This document shows positions 15,004 to 23,568 of a DNA stretch of 64,000 bases, one piece after another. This DNA is from Pseudonocardiales bacterium. GTDB lineage: Bacteria; Actinomycetota; Actinomycetes; Mycobacteriales; Pseudonocardiaceae. The stretch is from assembly GCA_023252195.1 (NCBI GenBank), contig JAHEXI010000001.1, positions 62,001 to 126,000 of the forward strand, in the 5' to 3' direction. Each line of letters starts with the position of its first letter. The first letter of the stretch is position 1. The notes beneath the pieces are model-generated. The model worked only from the letters and a program-made list of their open reading frames with translations, was not told the DNA's origin and searched no databases. The translations under genes and the position numbers were made by a program.

Positions 15004-15851
15004 GTCGCAGCCTCCAATTCGTGAGCTGTCCGGGTGATGAGGCTGAGCGAGTCGGCCGGACTCATCGCCAGCTGGTGGATCTTGTCCACCGCGGACTTGT
15101 AGTCAGCCACGTCGTCCGGCTCGGACACGAACGCGCCCGTCCGGTAGTGCGCGAGCAGGACGATGGACGGCGCGCCGTCGAAGTCGTAGAGCACGAACGG
15201 TCCCAGCAGGCCCGGGTGCCAGCCCTGGGAGGATCGGACGACCTGAATGGTGATCGTGTTCGACTCGGCGAGCTTGACCAGGTGGCGGAGCTGGTCGGCC
15301 ATCACCCGAGGCCCGCCGATCAGCTCGTGCAGAGCGGCCTCGCCGAGCAGCGCGGTCAGCCGGACAGGGTTGCTGCGCGTGACGACGTCGCGCCGTCCCA
15401 TCCGCACCAGCACCCCCGCTTCGACCTCCCCAGGGGGAAGAGCGTCGCCACTGATGATCGCTCGCGCGTAGTCGGAGGTCTGGAGCAGGCCGGTGACGAG
15501 GTGCGGCGACCAGTCGGTGATCGCCGCGGCGGCCCGTTCACACTCCATGGTCCCGGCGAGCTGCTGGGAGATGCCGGGGATGCCGACGGTCAGCCAGTCC
15601 TGGTCACCCGCGTGCCGGCCCAGAGCGAGGATGGCTTCCCGGTCGTCGCCGGTCACGCCGATCGCGGTGAGGTAGCTGGCGACGTCCTCCAGGCGCGGCA
15701 CCCGCTTGCTGGTCTCCCAGTACGAGACCACGGAGTGTGCGGTGCCGAGCCGGCGGGCGACCTCGCGCACGCTGACCTTGGCCGCCTCGCGCGCTTGGCG
15801 AAGCGCTCCGGCTAGTGCCCGGGCGCGGGGTGCGCCACCGGGTTCGGTCAC
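15000..15851 (-). CDS. XRE HTH / DUF5753 transcriptional regulator
   Basis: A 283-residue protein. The N-terminal helix-turn-helix is AKVSVREVARRLGTAHSVVS (residues about 20-40). The rest is the DUF5753 domain: VTGLLQTSDYARAIISGDAL, TRSNPVRLTALLGEAALHEL and the closing ADYKSAVDKIHQLAMSPADS. These regulators come with DUF397 partners and are abundant in Streptomyces and Pseudonocardiales. The divergent spacer holds a perfect palindrome (15908-15947) that is a natural binding site for it. Confidence 0.9.
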   Translation of the reverse strand: MTEPGGAPRARALAGALRQAREAAKVSVREVARRLGTAHSVVSYWETSKRVPRLEDVASYLTAIGVTGDDREAILALGRHAGDQDWLTVGIPGISQQLAGTMECERAAAAITDWSPHLVTGLLQTSDYARAIISGDALPPGEVEAGVLVRMGRRDVVTRSNPVRLTALLGEAALHELIGGPRVMADQLRHLVKLAESNTITIQVVRSSQGWHPGLLGPFVLYDFDGAPSIVLLAHYRTGAFVSEPDDVADYKSAVDKIHQLAMSPADSLSLITRTAHELEAAT

Positions 15852-15907
15852 GCCACAACTCTAGTCGACCGCGCCGGTCACGCACGGTCCGCCGACCAGC
15901 AAGTTGC

Positions 15908-15947
15908 ATTTCGGTCGCGACCAATGCATACTGGTCGCGACCGAAAT
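15908..15947. promoter_or_regulatory. Palindromic operator in the divergent spacer
   Basis: Arms ATTTCGGTCGCGACCA (15908-15923) and TGGTCGCGACCGAAAT (15932-15947) are exact reverse complements with an 8-base spacer. Each arm holds the 10-bp palindrome GGTCGCGACC, and the two centres are 20 bp apart, about two helical turns. This would suit two regulator dimers bound side by side. It sits between the XRE regulator and the small plus-strand genes. Confidence 0.75.
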
Positions 15948-15993
15948 TAGTGCTGTGTTCTCGGTGGTCTGAACTGTACTCCGGAGGGCTGGC

Positions 15994-16206
15994 GTGGCTG
16001 AGGGCACTGACTGGTCGGTCGGATGTGAAGACGTGGTTGGCCGGTCCCGGCTGGTGGTTGTCGGTATGGCCGACCGCCGCGTGTTACTGCGCACCCCGCC
16101 CGGAGAGATCGCGATCATGACCTGGACCGCGACCGAAGAGCTGCGCCGGCTGCTGGCTTTCGCGGTCGCGAAGGTGCTCAACGATGAGACCACTCGACCA
16201 GACTGA
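15994..16206 (+). CDS. Small protein of unknown function
   Basis: A 70-residue frame from GTG 15994. SRLVVVGMADRRVLLRTPPG then EIAIMTWTATEELRRLLAFA suggest a beta hairpin followed by a helix. Such short genes commonly lie opposite XRE/DUF5753 regulators. It is the first of four tiny genes reading away from the operator at 15908-15947. No family name can be given. Confidence 0.55.
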   Translation: MAEGTDWSVGCEDVVGRSRLVVVGMADRRVLLRTPPGEIAIMTWTATEELRRLLAFAVAKVLNDETTRPD

Positions 16207-16218
16207 GGAGTTGATCAC

Positions 16219-16440
16219 ATGATCCCGGCGCCGCGGTATCGAGTTGAGGCCGCCGAAAGGAGCGTCGAGATGGTCGGCACCTGTCCAGCCGACCGTGTTC
16301 TCACCCCTGCACAGGCGCTGGTCGAGGTGTTCCTGACCAACGCCGACCGGGGTCGCAACGCGGAAAACGACGTTCTCGTGGAGGAGCTGCTAAGACGACG
16401 GCGGGCGATCCAGGCACTCGCCAACCCCACCGGGCGATGA
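16219..16440 (+). CDS. Small protein of unknown function
   Basis: A 73-residue frame starting at ATG 16219. After a basic start it is mainly helical (LTPAQALVEVFLTNADRGRN, VLVEELLRRRRAIQALANP). It follows the previous small gene by 12 bp and overlaps the next by 4 bp (ATGA), which supports real translation. Function unknown. Confidence 0.5.
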   Translation: MIPAPRYRVEAAERSVEMVGTCPADRVLTPAQALVEVFLTNADRGRNAENDVLVEELLRRRRAIQALANPTGR

Positions 16441-16661
16441 CCACCGTGACCGCTGAGCAATCGCACCGGTTCGCCCTCACGGGCGCGGATCGTGAGGGCC
16501 GCAACCGGACGATCATCCTGTGGCGAGAGTCGGATCTCGTCGATGGCCGCGTGCTGCGCCGGGTGGTGATCACGGTGGACGCCACGGTGAACACCGCGAC
16601 GGTGCTGACGGGTTCCCAAACCGTCGCGGTGGCGACCGCGTTGCGGGCGGCTGCCCCGTGA
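16437..16661 (+). CDS. Small protein of unknown function
   Basis: A 74-residue frame from ATG 16437. The sequence alternates short strands (RFALTGADREGRNRTIILWR, LRRVVITVDATVNTATVLTG), suggesting a small beta-rich fold. Overlaps of 4 bp with the genes before and after place it in a translationally coupled chain. Function unknown. Confidence 0.5.
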   Translation: MTTVTAEQSHRFALTGADREGRNRTIILWRESDLVDGRVLRRVVITVDATVNTATVLTGSQTVAVATALRAAAP

Positions 16662-16813
16662 CCGCCCCGATCCCCGTGCCGCCGCCGCGGTTCCCCCACG
16701 AGATTCCGGCTGGCCGTCGGTCGAGCAGTTGCTCCCCGGCGCTTCCTCCCGGCGGCCAGCCGGATCCCATCACCGCAGATGTCGCCTTGCCGGCCGGCGG
16801 GACCACGTCGTGA
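16658..16813 (+). CDS. Very short Pro-rich frame
   Basis: A 51-residue frame from GTG 16658, overlapping the previous stop by 4 bp (GTGA). It is rich in Pro, Ser and Gly (APIPVPPPRFPHEIPAGRRS). Coupling to the chain is the only argument for it; composition alone would not support a gene. The roughly 250 bp after it hold only the likely promoter of the carboxylase operon. Confidence 0.3.
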   Translation: MTAPIPVPPPRFPHEIPAGRRSSSCSPALPPGGQPDPITADVALPAGGTTS

Positions 16814-17062
16814 TCGCCCGGCAGTCACTGTGGCCAGTCTATGACCGTTGGTCGGAGTGTTCCCAGATTCGGGTTCACCGCCGCAGTTTGTGACGGCGAG
16901 TTCTGAGATCCCCCGGCTGGCGCCGGTTGAGCGCGAGCGAACCCCGACGCTACGGCTCCCGGCGGCCGGCCGGGCCCCATATTTTCGGACCAGCCCGCTG
17001 AATGCGCCGGCGGGCGGTTGAGGGGGATAACGTGGTGATGGAGGGGGAAGGGGGGCGACGAC

Positions 17063-18610
17063 TTGGCTGGGAGTGCCGCGCACCACGCGCCGGCGCATGC
17101 GGTACTGGTCGCCGAGCTAGCCGAGCGGCTCGCGAAAGCTCAGTTGGGCGGGTCGGCGAGGGCGCGGCAGCGGCATGTCGAGCGCGGCAAGCTGTTGCCC
17201 CGCGACCGGGTCGACTCGCTGGTGGACCCGTCGAGCCCGTTCCTGGAACTGTCCCCGCTCGCGGCCACCGGCATGTACGGCGACGAGGCCCCCGCCGCGG
17301 GGATCATCACCGGGATCGGCCGAGTGGCCGGGCGGGAATGCGTGATCGTCGCCAACGACGCGACGGTCAAGGGCGGCACCTATTACCCGATAACGGTGAA
17401 GAAACACCTGCGCGCCCAAGAGGTGGCGCTGCACAACCGGCTACCGTGCATCTACCTCGTCGACTCCGGTGGGGCCTACCTGCCCGAGCAGGATCAGGTG
17501 TTCCCTGACCGGGAGCACTTCGGGCGGATCTTCTACAACCAGGCGACGATGTCCGCACGCGGGATCCCGCAGATTGGGGCGGTGCTGGGGTCCTGTACTG
17601 CGGGCGGCGCCTACGTGCCGGCGATGAGCGACCAGGCGGTGATCGTTCGCAACCAGGGCACGATCTTCCTCGGCGGGCCGCCGTTGGTCGCCGCGGCCAC
17701 CGGCGAGGTGGTGACCGCCGAGGAACTCGGCGGGGCCGAGCTGCACGCCCGGGTCTCCGGGGTCACCGATCACCTTGCCGACGACGACGCCCATGCGTTG
17801 CGGATCGTCCGCTCCATCGTCGGCACCCTCGGGCCCCGCCCGCCCCGGCCGTGGGAGGTCATCGCCACCGAGGAGCCTTCCGTGGACGGGAATTACGACG
17901 TGGTGCCGGTGGACTCGCGCACCTCCTACGATGTCCGCGAGGTGATCGCCCGGATCGTCGATGGGTCTCGTTTCGACGAGTTCAAAGCCGAATACGGCGC
18001 CACGCTGGTCACCGGTTTCGCCCGGCTGCACGGTCATCCAGTGGGCATTGTTGCCAACAACGGGATCCTGTTCAGCGAGTCTGCACTCAAAGGTGCGCAT
18101 TTCATCGAGCTGTGCGACCAGCGCGGCGTTCCGCTGGTGTTCCTGCAGAACATCTCCGGTTTTATGGTGGGCCGGGAATATGAGGCCGGCGGCATCGCGA
18201 AACACGGTGCGAAAATGGTCACCGCGGTCGCGACCACGCGGGTACCCAAGCTGACCGTCATCATCGGTGGCTCATTCGGCGCCGGCAATTACGCCATGTG
18301 TGGCCGAGCGTACTCGCCACGGTTTCTCTTCATGTGGCCCAATGCGCGGATCTCCGTAATGGGCGGTGAGCAGGCGGCCACGGTCCTCGGTGCCGTCCGG
18401 GGTGCGCACGACCCGGAAGGCGATGTGGCTTTCGCGCAGCGCATCCGTGATCAGTACGAACACCAGGGCAACCCCTACTACTCGACGGCCCGGCTATGGG
18501 ACGACGGGGTGATCGACCCGGCGGACACCCGGATGGTGCTCGGGTTGGCGCTGTGCGCCTGCGCCAACGCCCCGCTTGAGCCCAGCCGCTTCGGCATCTT
18601 CCGGATGTGA
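17063..18610 (+). CDS. Acyl-CoA carboxylase carboxyltransferase, methylcrotonyl-CoA carboxylase beta type
   Basis: A 515-residue protein from TTG 17063, which has a purine-rich ribosome site upstream (GGGGGAAGGGGGG). [35 protein letters not shown] and [14 protein letters not shown] are typical of MCC beta chains, and [20 protein letters not shown] is the second oxyanion motif. The enzyme transfers CO2 from carboxybiotin to an acyl-CoA, in leucine breakdown 3-methylcrotonyl-CoA. The stop overlaps the biotin carboxylase start by 4 bp, giving equal expression of the two subunits. A geranyl-CoA or other branched substrate cannot be excluded. Confidence 0.88.
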   Translation: MAGSAAHHAPAHAVLVAELAERLAKAQLGGSARARQRHVERGKLLPRDRVDSLVDPSSPFLELSPLAATGMYGDEAPAAGIITGIGRVAGRECVIVANDATVKGGTYYPITVKKHLRAQEVALHNRLPCIYLVDSGGAYLPEQDQVFPDREHFGRIFYNQATMSARGIPQIGAVLGSCTAGGAYVPAMSDQAVIVRNQGTIFLGGPPLVAAATGEVVTAEELGGAELHARVSGVTDHLADDDAHALRIVRSIVGTLGPRPPRPWEVIATEEPSVDGNYDVVPVDSRTSYDVREVIARIVDGSRFDEFKAEYGATLVTGFARLHGHPVGIVANNGILFSESALKGAHFIELCDQRGVPLVFLQNISGFMVGREYEAGGIAKHGAKMVTAVATTRVPKLTVIIGGSFGAGNYAMCGRAYSPRFLFMWPNARISVMGGEQAATVLGAVRGAHDPEGDVAFAQRIRDQYEHQGNPYYSTARLWDDGVIDPADTRMVLGLALCACANAPLEPSRFGIFRM

Positions 18611-20580
18611 GCGGCATGTTCCATACCGTGCTGGTGGCCAATCGCGGCGAGATCGCGGTCCGGGTGATCCGCACGCTGCGCGCGATGGGCTTGCGCTCAG
18701 TGGCCGTGTACAGCGACGCTGACGCTGGCGCTCGGCACGTCCGCGACGCCGACGTCGCCATCCGGATCGGTCCAGCACCGGCCGCTGCGAGCTATCTGTC
18801 CGTCGACGCGATCCTCGACGCCGCCGCCCGCACCGGCGCGCAGGCCGTGCACCCCGGCTACGGGTTCCTGTCGGAGAACGCCGCCTTCGCCCGGGCCCTC
18901 GCTCGCGCCGGACTGATCTTCGTCGGACCGCCGGCCGCGGCCATCGAGGCGATGGGCGACAAGATCCGGGCCAAGTCGACGGCGGCGGCCGCGGGCATCC
19001 CGGTGATCCCGGGCAGCGACGGCCGGGCCTGCGACGATGACGCGTTGGCCGTCGCGGCCGACGCGCTGGGCTACCCGGTGCTGCTCAAACCGTCCGCCGG
19101 CGGTGGCGGCAAAGGGCTGCGTGTGGTGTGCCGCGCGCAGGACCTGCGCGAGGCCATCTCCAGCACCCGCCGGGAGGCCCGCGGCGCCTTCGGCGACGAC
19201 ACGCTGCTCGTCGAACGGTTCATCGGCACCGCGCGGCACATCGAGATCCAAGTGCTGGCCGACGCGCACGGCGCGGTAGTCCATCTTGGTGAGCGCGAGT
19301 GCAGCCTGCAGCGGCGGCATCAGAAGATCGTCGAAGAATCGCCGTCGGTACTGCTCGATGCTGTGACCCGAACCCGGATGGGTCAGTGCGCGGTGGCCGT
19401 CGCGAAGGCCGTGGGATACACCGGCGCAGGCACGGTCGAGTTCATCGTGCCGGCGGATACCCCAGATCAGTTCTTCTTCCTGGAGATGAACACCCGGTTG
19501 CAGGTCGAGCACCCGGTCACTGAGCTCGTCACCGGTATGGACCTGGTCGCCTACCAACTGCGGATCGCCGCGGGGGAGCCGCTCGGGTTGCGCCAGGACG
19601 ACGTCGCCGCGGACGGCCACGCGGTGCAGGCGCGGATCTACGCCGAAGATCCCGCCAATGGGTTCCTTCCCACCGGAGGGCGCGTTCTCCAGCTCCGGGA
19701 ACCCGCGGGTGTTCGCATCGACTCCGGGCTGCGGGTCGGCGACACCGTGAGCAGCGACTACGACCCGATGCTGGCCAAGGTCATCGCGCACGGTCCGGAT
19801 CGGGACACCGCGCTGCGCCGGCTGGACGCCGCGTTGGCCCAGATCAGCATCCTGGGCGTGGGCACCAACGTGGCGTTCCTGCGCGGCCTGCTCGCTGATG
19901 CTGACGTGCAGGCCGGAAAGCTGGACACCGGACTGGTTGAGCGTCGAAAGACGCGCAGCGCATCGCTGCCGCGGGACGTGCTCGCCGCGGCCGCACTGCG
20001 TGCGCTGCTGGCATTGGAACCCACCGGACCGGTGGTGGATCCGTTCGCGCTGCCCGGCGGCTGGCGGATAGGCGAGCCCGCCTGGACCCGTTGGCGGATG
20101 CAGGCCAGCGGGTCCGAACCGGTCGAGGTCCGAACCCGGGGCCGGGCCGCCACCGCCGAGCTCGTAGTCGGCGAAGGCGCCCCGAGCCGCGCGTCGGCCT
20201 GGTGGGATGACGGGGACCTGATCGTCACGCTTGATCAGATCACCCGTCGCTACACCTGCGCGGTCGACGGCGCTGCGGTGTGGTTTGGCCGTGACGGGCA
20301 CAGCTGGGAGCTGCACGAGCAGCAGCCCCTCGACGCCGCGCGACGCCCCGAGCAGGACGCCGCCGGGACGGTGCACGCGCCGATGCCCGGCACCATCATC
20401 GCCGTCGACGTCGCTGAGGGTCAGCAGGTCACTGCAGGCGCCCGGCTACTCGTGCTCGAAGCGATGAAGATGGAGCATGTGCTCACCGCGCCGATCGACG
20501 GCGTGGTTCGAGAGCTGCGCGCCCGCCCCGGAACCACCGTCGAGCGCGACACGGTGCTGCTGACGCTCGTGAGTGCGTAA
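18607..20580 (+). CDS. Acyl-CoA carboxylase biotin carboxylase/BCCP subunit, MCC alpha type
   Basis: A 657-residue protein with an ATP-grasp biotin carboxylase domain ([20 protein letters not shown] at the start; the Gly-rich lid [35 protein letters not shown] at the active site). A linker follows, then a C-terminal biotinyl domain with [14 protein letters not shown], in which the Lys carries biotin. It makes carboxybiotin for the preceding carboxyltransferase. A perfect 23-bp inverted repeat covers its last codons and stop. Confidence 0.9.
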   Translation: MSGMFHTVLVANRGEIAVRVIRTLRAMGLRSVAVYSDADAGARHVRDADVAIRIGPAPAAASYLSVDAILDAAARTGAQAVHPGYGFLSENAAFARALARAGLIFVGPPAAAIEAMGDKIRAKSTAAAAGIPVIPGSDGRACDDDALAVAADALGYPVLLKPSAGGGGKGLRVVCRAQDLREAISSTRREARGAFGDDTLLVERFIGTARHIEIQVLADAHGAVVHLGERECSLQRRHQKIVEESPSVLLDAVTRTRMGQCAVAVAKAVGYTGAGTVEFIVPADTPDQFFFLEMNTRLQVEHPVTELVTGMDLVAYQLRIAAGEPLGLRQDDVAADGHAVQARIYAEDPANGFLPTGGRVLQLREPAGVRIDSGLRVGDTVSSDYDPMLAKVIAHGPDRDTALRRLDAALAQISILGVGTNVAFLRGLLADADVQAGKLDTGLVERRKTRSASLPRDVLAAAALRALLALEPTGPVVDPFALPGGWRIGEPAWTRWRMQASGSEPVEVRTRGRAATAELVVGEGAPSRASAWWDDGDLIVTLDQITRRYTCAVDGAAVWFGRDGHSWELHEQQPLDAARRPEQDAAGTVHAPMPGTIIAVDVAEGQQVTAGARLLVLEAMKMEHVLTAPIDGVVRELRARPGTTVERDTVLLTLVSA

Positions 20581-20612
20581 CAGTGTTAGAACACTGTTAC
20601 GCACTCACGAGC
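20565..20612. terminator. Perfect 23-bp inverted repeat over the carboxylase stop codon
   Basis: Arms 20565-20587 and 20590-20612 are exact reverse complements with only two bases between. The left arm includes the last codons and TAA of the biotin carboxylase gene. The right arm ends 22 bp before the acyl-CoA dehydrogenase ATG on the same strand. It probably ends or reduces transcription between the genes, or separates their mRNAs by processing. Confidence 0.7.
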
Positions 20613-20634
20613 ACCCGACCGAAGGGAGGGCGCA

Positions 20635-21774
20635 ATGCTTAGCGAGGAGCACGCGGCGCTGCGGGCTACCGTCGAGGAGTTCGCCCGCAAGGAGGTCGCC
20701 CCGGTCATCGCGGATCTCTACGAGCACGACACCTTCCCTTATGCGTTGGTCGCGAAGATGGGTGCGATGGGATTGTTCGGGTTGCCATTCCCCGAGGAGT
20801 ACGGCGGGATGGGCGGTGACTATTTCGCCCTGTGCCTGGCGCTGGAGGAACTGGCGCGGGTGGACTCGTCGGTGGCCATCACCCTGGAAGACAGTGTGTC
20901 GCTGGGCGCGATGCCGATCTTCCGGTACGGCACCGGGGAGCAGAAGCAGCGCTGGCTGCCGGAGCTATGCACTGGCCAACGGCTCGGGGCCTTCGGTCTT
21001 ACCGAGCCCGGTGGGGGATCCGACGCGGGCGCTACCCGCACCACCGCTCGCTGCGAGGGAGACGAGTGGGTGATCAATGGGTCCAAGGCATTCATCACCA
21101 ATTCGGGCACCGACGTCACCTCTGTGGTCACCGTCACCGCGATCACCGGTGTCAGCGGTGGCCGCAAGGAGATCTCTACCATCATGGTCCCCGCCGGGCA
21201 CCCTGGCTTCACGGTCTCTGCGAACTACTCCAAAGTCGGCTGGCGGTGCTCGGACACCCGTGGGCTGTTCTTCGACGACTGCCGGGTGCCGCTGAGCAAC
21301 CTACTCGGCGAGCGCGGCCGAGGTTATGCACAGTTCCTGGCCATCCTCGATGAGGGTCGCATCGCGATCGCAGCGCTGGGGGTAGGTCTGGCCCAGGGCT
21401 GCATTGACGAATGCGTGTCCTACGCTCAGCAGCGGCACGCCTTTGGCCACGCCATCGGTAGCTATCAGGCAATCCAGTTCAAGATTGCCGATATGGAAAC
21501 CCGGGCACACGCTGCCCGGCTGACCTACTACCATGCGGCCGAGCGGATGCTGCGCGGCGAACCGTTCAAGAAAGAGGCCGCGATTGCGAAGCTGGTCTCC
21601 TCGAATGCGGCGATGGACAACGCCCGCGACGCCACCCAAGTCTTCGGCGGGTACGGATTCATGAACGAGTATCCGGTGGCCCGCTTCTACCGCGACGCCA
21701 AGGTCCTAGAGATCGGTGAAGGCACCAGCGAGGTCCAACGCATCCTCATCGCCCGCCACCTAGGCGTGGGCTGA
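20635..21774 (+). CDS. Acyl-CoA dehydrogenase
   Basis: A 379-residue protein with the full family layout. FGLTEPGGGSDAGATRTTAR binds FAD and substrate, KAFITNSGTDVTSVVTVTAI follows, GRIAIAALGVGLAQGCIDEC begins the C-terminal helices, and KVLEIGEGTSEVQRILIARH contains the catalytic Glu in the usual place. Next to an MCC-type carboxylase it would fit isovaleryl-CoA dehydrogenase or another branched-chain enzyme of leucine breakdown. The position of the Glu is the short-chain type rather than the one typical of isovaleryl-CoA dehydrogenase, so the exact substrate stays open. Confidence 0.88.
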   Translation: MLSEEHAALRATVEEFARKEVAPVIADLYEHDTFPYALVAKMGAMGLFGLPFPEEYGGMGGDYFALCLALEELARVDSSVAITLEDSVSLGAMPIFRYGTGEQKQRWLPELCTGQRLGAFGLTEPGGGSDAGATRTTARCEGDEWVINGSKAFITNSGTDVTSVVTVTAITGVSGGRKEISTIMVPAGHPGFTVSANYSKVGWRCSDTRGLFFDDCRVPLSNLLGERGRGYAQFLAILDEGRIAIAALGVGLAQGCIDECVSYAQQRHAFGHAIGSYQAIQFKIADMETRAHAARLTYYHAAERMLRGEPFKKEAAIAKLVSSNAAMDNARDATQVFGGYGFMNEYPVARFYRDAKVLEIGEGTSEVQRILIARHLGVG

Positions 21775-21785
21775 TCCCGTCCACA

Positions 21786-21851
21786 CCGCGTTCTGGATGC
21801 AGACCGCGGTAAATCGGGGTTCGGCAACTGCAGTCTGCATCCAGAACGCGG
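21786..21851. terminator. 19-bp inverted repeat between convergent genes
   Basis: Arms CCGCGTTCTGGATGCAGAC (21786-21804) and GTCTGCATCCAGAACGCGG (21833-21851) match perfectly. They lie between the dehydrogenase stop and the end of the decayed PIN toxin gene, so the repeat could terminate transcription from both sides. Confidence 0.65.
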
Positions 21852-21858
21852 GAAAGGT

Positions 21859-22280
21859 TCAAGCGGGGTCGAAGGTGCGGACGCCGGGGAATCGGGCGAA
21901 GCTGCGGTCGGCGGTCGCGATCCGGCAACCGTGGGCGCGGGCGAGCGCGGCCAGTAACGCGTCCGGCACCAGGTTGCCGCGCAGACCACGGTCCTGCTCG
22001 ACCAGACGTTCGAGCTCAGTCCATGCCGCATCGCTTGACGGCAGCCAGCGGGCTCGTTGTGCTCCACGAATTCGCGCAATGAACTCCAGTGCCGTCGGCA
22101 TCGGGCCGGGTCGCCGAAAATCCTCGGGTTGGTGACGAGCCGGACCATTCCGGCGAGCACGGTGTCGTGCAGCTCGTCAGCGCCCGCGACCATGGCGGCC
22201 AGCCAGGCTGCGTAGCGCTCGTGCTGCTCGGCCTCCCGGCGAAACGATTACACCAGGATGTTGACGTCCGGCAGGATCAC
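21859..22280 (-). pseudogene. PIN-domain (VapC-like) toxin with nonsense codon and frameshift
   Basis: From GTG 22280 the minus strand reads VILPDVNILV then TAA (22248-22250), where homologues have Tyr or Ala, then SFRREAEQHERYAAWLAAMV and AGMVRLVTNPRIFGDPA. Near 22101 the frame shifts and continues PTALEFIARIRGAQRARWLP and NLVPDALLAALARAHGCRIA, closing with TADRSFARFPGVRTFDPA. These carry the acidic residues of a VapC ribonuclease (DVN, D of PDA, AD). One stop and one frameshift mean no functional toxin. Confidence 0.8.
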
Positions 22281-22452
22281 GCGTGTCGGTCCTCGTCGAG
22301 GGCTCTCCATACCGCGTCACGATCGCCCAGATCGACGAAGATGCGCCCGGCCGGGTGCCCATAGGCAGGCAGCGGTTCGGGTGCGGCGGGGGCAGGGGAC
22401 GTCCTGCTTTTGCAGCACCAGCCGCAGGCCGCTCTTCGAGGGTCTTGGCCAC
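22277..22452 (-). pseudogene. Antitoxin partner of the PIN toxin, apparently frameshifted
   Basis: The end of this frame reads LPAYGHPAGRIFVDLGDRDA then VWRALDEDRHA, and its TGA overlaps the toxin GTG by 4 bp (GTGA), the usual arrangement of an antitoxin-toxin operon. Upstream a GTG at 22452 begins VAKTLEERPAAGA in a different frame. No single frame joins the two. I infer a decayed antitoxin; its family is not clear. Confidence 0.4.
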
Positions 22453-22492
22453 GGTACGCTTGCAGTTCGGATGCGGGCGGCAGGAGGTGGCC

Positions 22493-23563
22493 GTGAGCGT
22501 GAACTATGTGGCCAGACCGTGGGAGAACCGCCTGTTCCGGCGGTGTCGCCGAGCCTGGGACTTCGGCGCGCGGGAACGGAAGGACTACGAGCGGATCGAG
22601 CCGGCGCAGGTGTTCGACCTCGGCGAAGCGATCCACGACGCGCTCGACGTTTACTATTTCCCCGGCATGTGGGACTGGAACCGGGCGATCGTGCGGCCGC
22701 TGGCCGTCGCCGGCTTCGAGAAGTCGATGCGCCGGCAGCGCGATGCTTACACCCAGATCCGGGACTTATCCGCTGACCAGGTCCAGGACTGGGAGCAGCA
22801 GCTGGAGCTGGGCAGCGGCATACTCCAGCGCTATTTCGAATGGGCCAGTGATGTCGACCGTTTCACTCCGATCCAGGTCGCCTCGCAGTTCGACATCGCT
22901 TTGCCCGACCCAGCCGACCCGGGCAATGGTTTGATCACCCCGGATGGTCGGCCACTGCAATTCCGGGTGCGGATCGACTTGGTGGTGATCGACGACCATG
23001 AGTTGTACTGGCTGGTCGAGCACCGGATCGTCACCGGTCTGCAGTGGCCGGAGCTTGACCAGCTGCGGCTCGACGAGCAGGCGCTGACCCGGAGCTGGGC
23101 GTGGCAGCTGCACTTTCTGGCCCAACTCGAAGGCACCATCCACAACGAGCTGCGCGCCGCAGTGCCGGCCGCAGGCAAGCCCAAGATCAACGTGCGGGCG
23201 GTGCCGGGGCCTGGTGGGATCACGACACAGCGGACCACCGAGTCCTTCCGCCGCACCCACATCCCGCGGGCTGAGCTGGAAATCGCCCGGCACGGCACCG
23301 CCATAGCGCTGGAAATTCAGGATATGACGGATCCGGCACTGCGGATGTACCCGAACCCGTCCTGGGAGAACTGTTCGACCTGCGCCTACCGGTCGCCGTG
23401 CCTGGCAATAACCCAAGGTATCGATGAACGCCCGATCCTTGATGCGTCCTATCGCAAGCGGGTTAGCGGAGACTTCGAACTCGGGCGGTTGGGATCGGTG
23501 TGGGGGTTCGTGCCCGAGATCCACCGGGTCGCGGAGTACCGGCCTCCTGGTGCGGGCCAGTAA
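22493..23563 (+). CDS. PD-(D/E)XK-type nuclease-like protein with a C-terminal Cys cluster
   Basis: A 356-residue protein from GTG 22493, preceded by AGGAGGT as a strong ribosome site. NYVARPWENRLFRRCRRAWD is typical of the first helix of RecB/AddB/Cas4-like nucleases. FRVRIDLVVIDDHELYWLVE gives a D...E-type core strand pair, though the usual ExK is replaced by VEHRIV. DEQALTRSWAWQLHFLAQLE is the QxxxY-like helix region. Near the end NCSTCAYRSPCLAI provides Cys residues as in iron-sulfur RecB-like nucleases. It is followed after 5 bp by an EEP nuclease gene. Whether it still cuts DNA is uncertain because the catalytic Lys is not obvious. Confidence 0.65.
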   Translation: MSVNYVARPWENRLFRRCRRAWDFGARERKDYERIEPAQVFDLGEAIHDALDVYYFPGMWDWNRAIVRPLAVAGFEKSMRRQRDAYTQIRDLSADQVQDWEQQLELGSGILQRYFEWASDVDRFTPIQVASQFDIALPDPADPGNGLITPDGRPLQFRVRIDLVVIDDHELYWLVEHRIVTGLQWPELDQLRLDEQALTRSWAWQLHFLAQLEGTIHNELRAAVPAAGKPKINVRAVPGPGGITTQRTTESFRRTHIPRAELEIARHGTAIALEIQDMTDPALRMYPNPSWENCSTCAYRSPCLAITQGIDERPILDASYRKRVSGDFELGRLGSVWGFVPEIHRVAEYRPPGAGQ

Positions 23564-23568
23564 CGCCG

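Noticed and set aside
14507-15037. Plus-strand frame overlapping the ASCH stop
   Set aside because: It runs antisense through the DUF397 gene and has no family features; only the first part could be a decayed gene.
18697-20376. Minus-strand frame of about 560 codons
   Set aside because: Antisense to the biotin carboxylase gene; no recognisable product.
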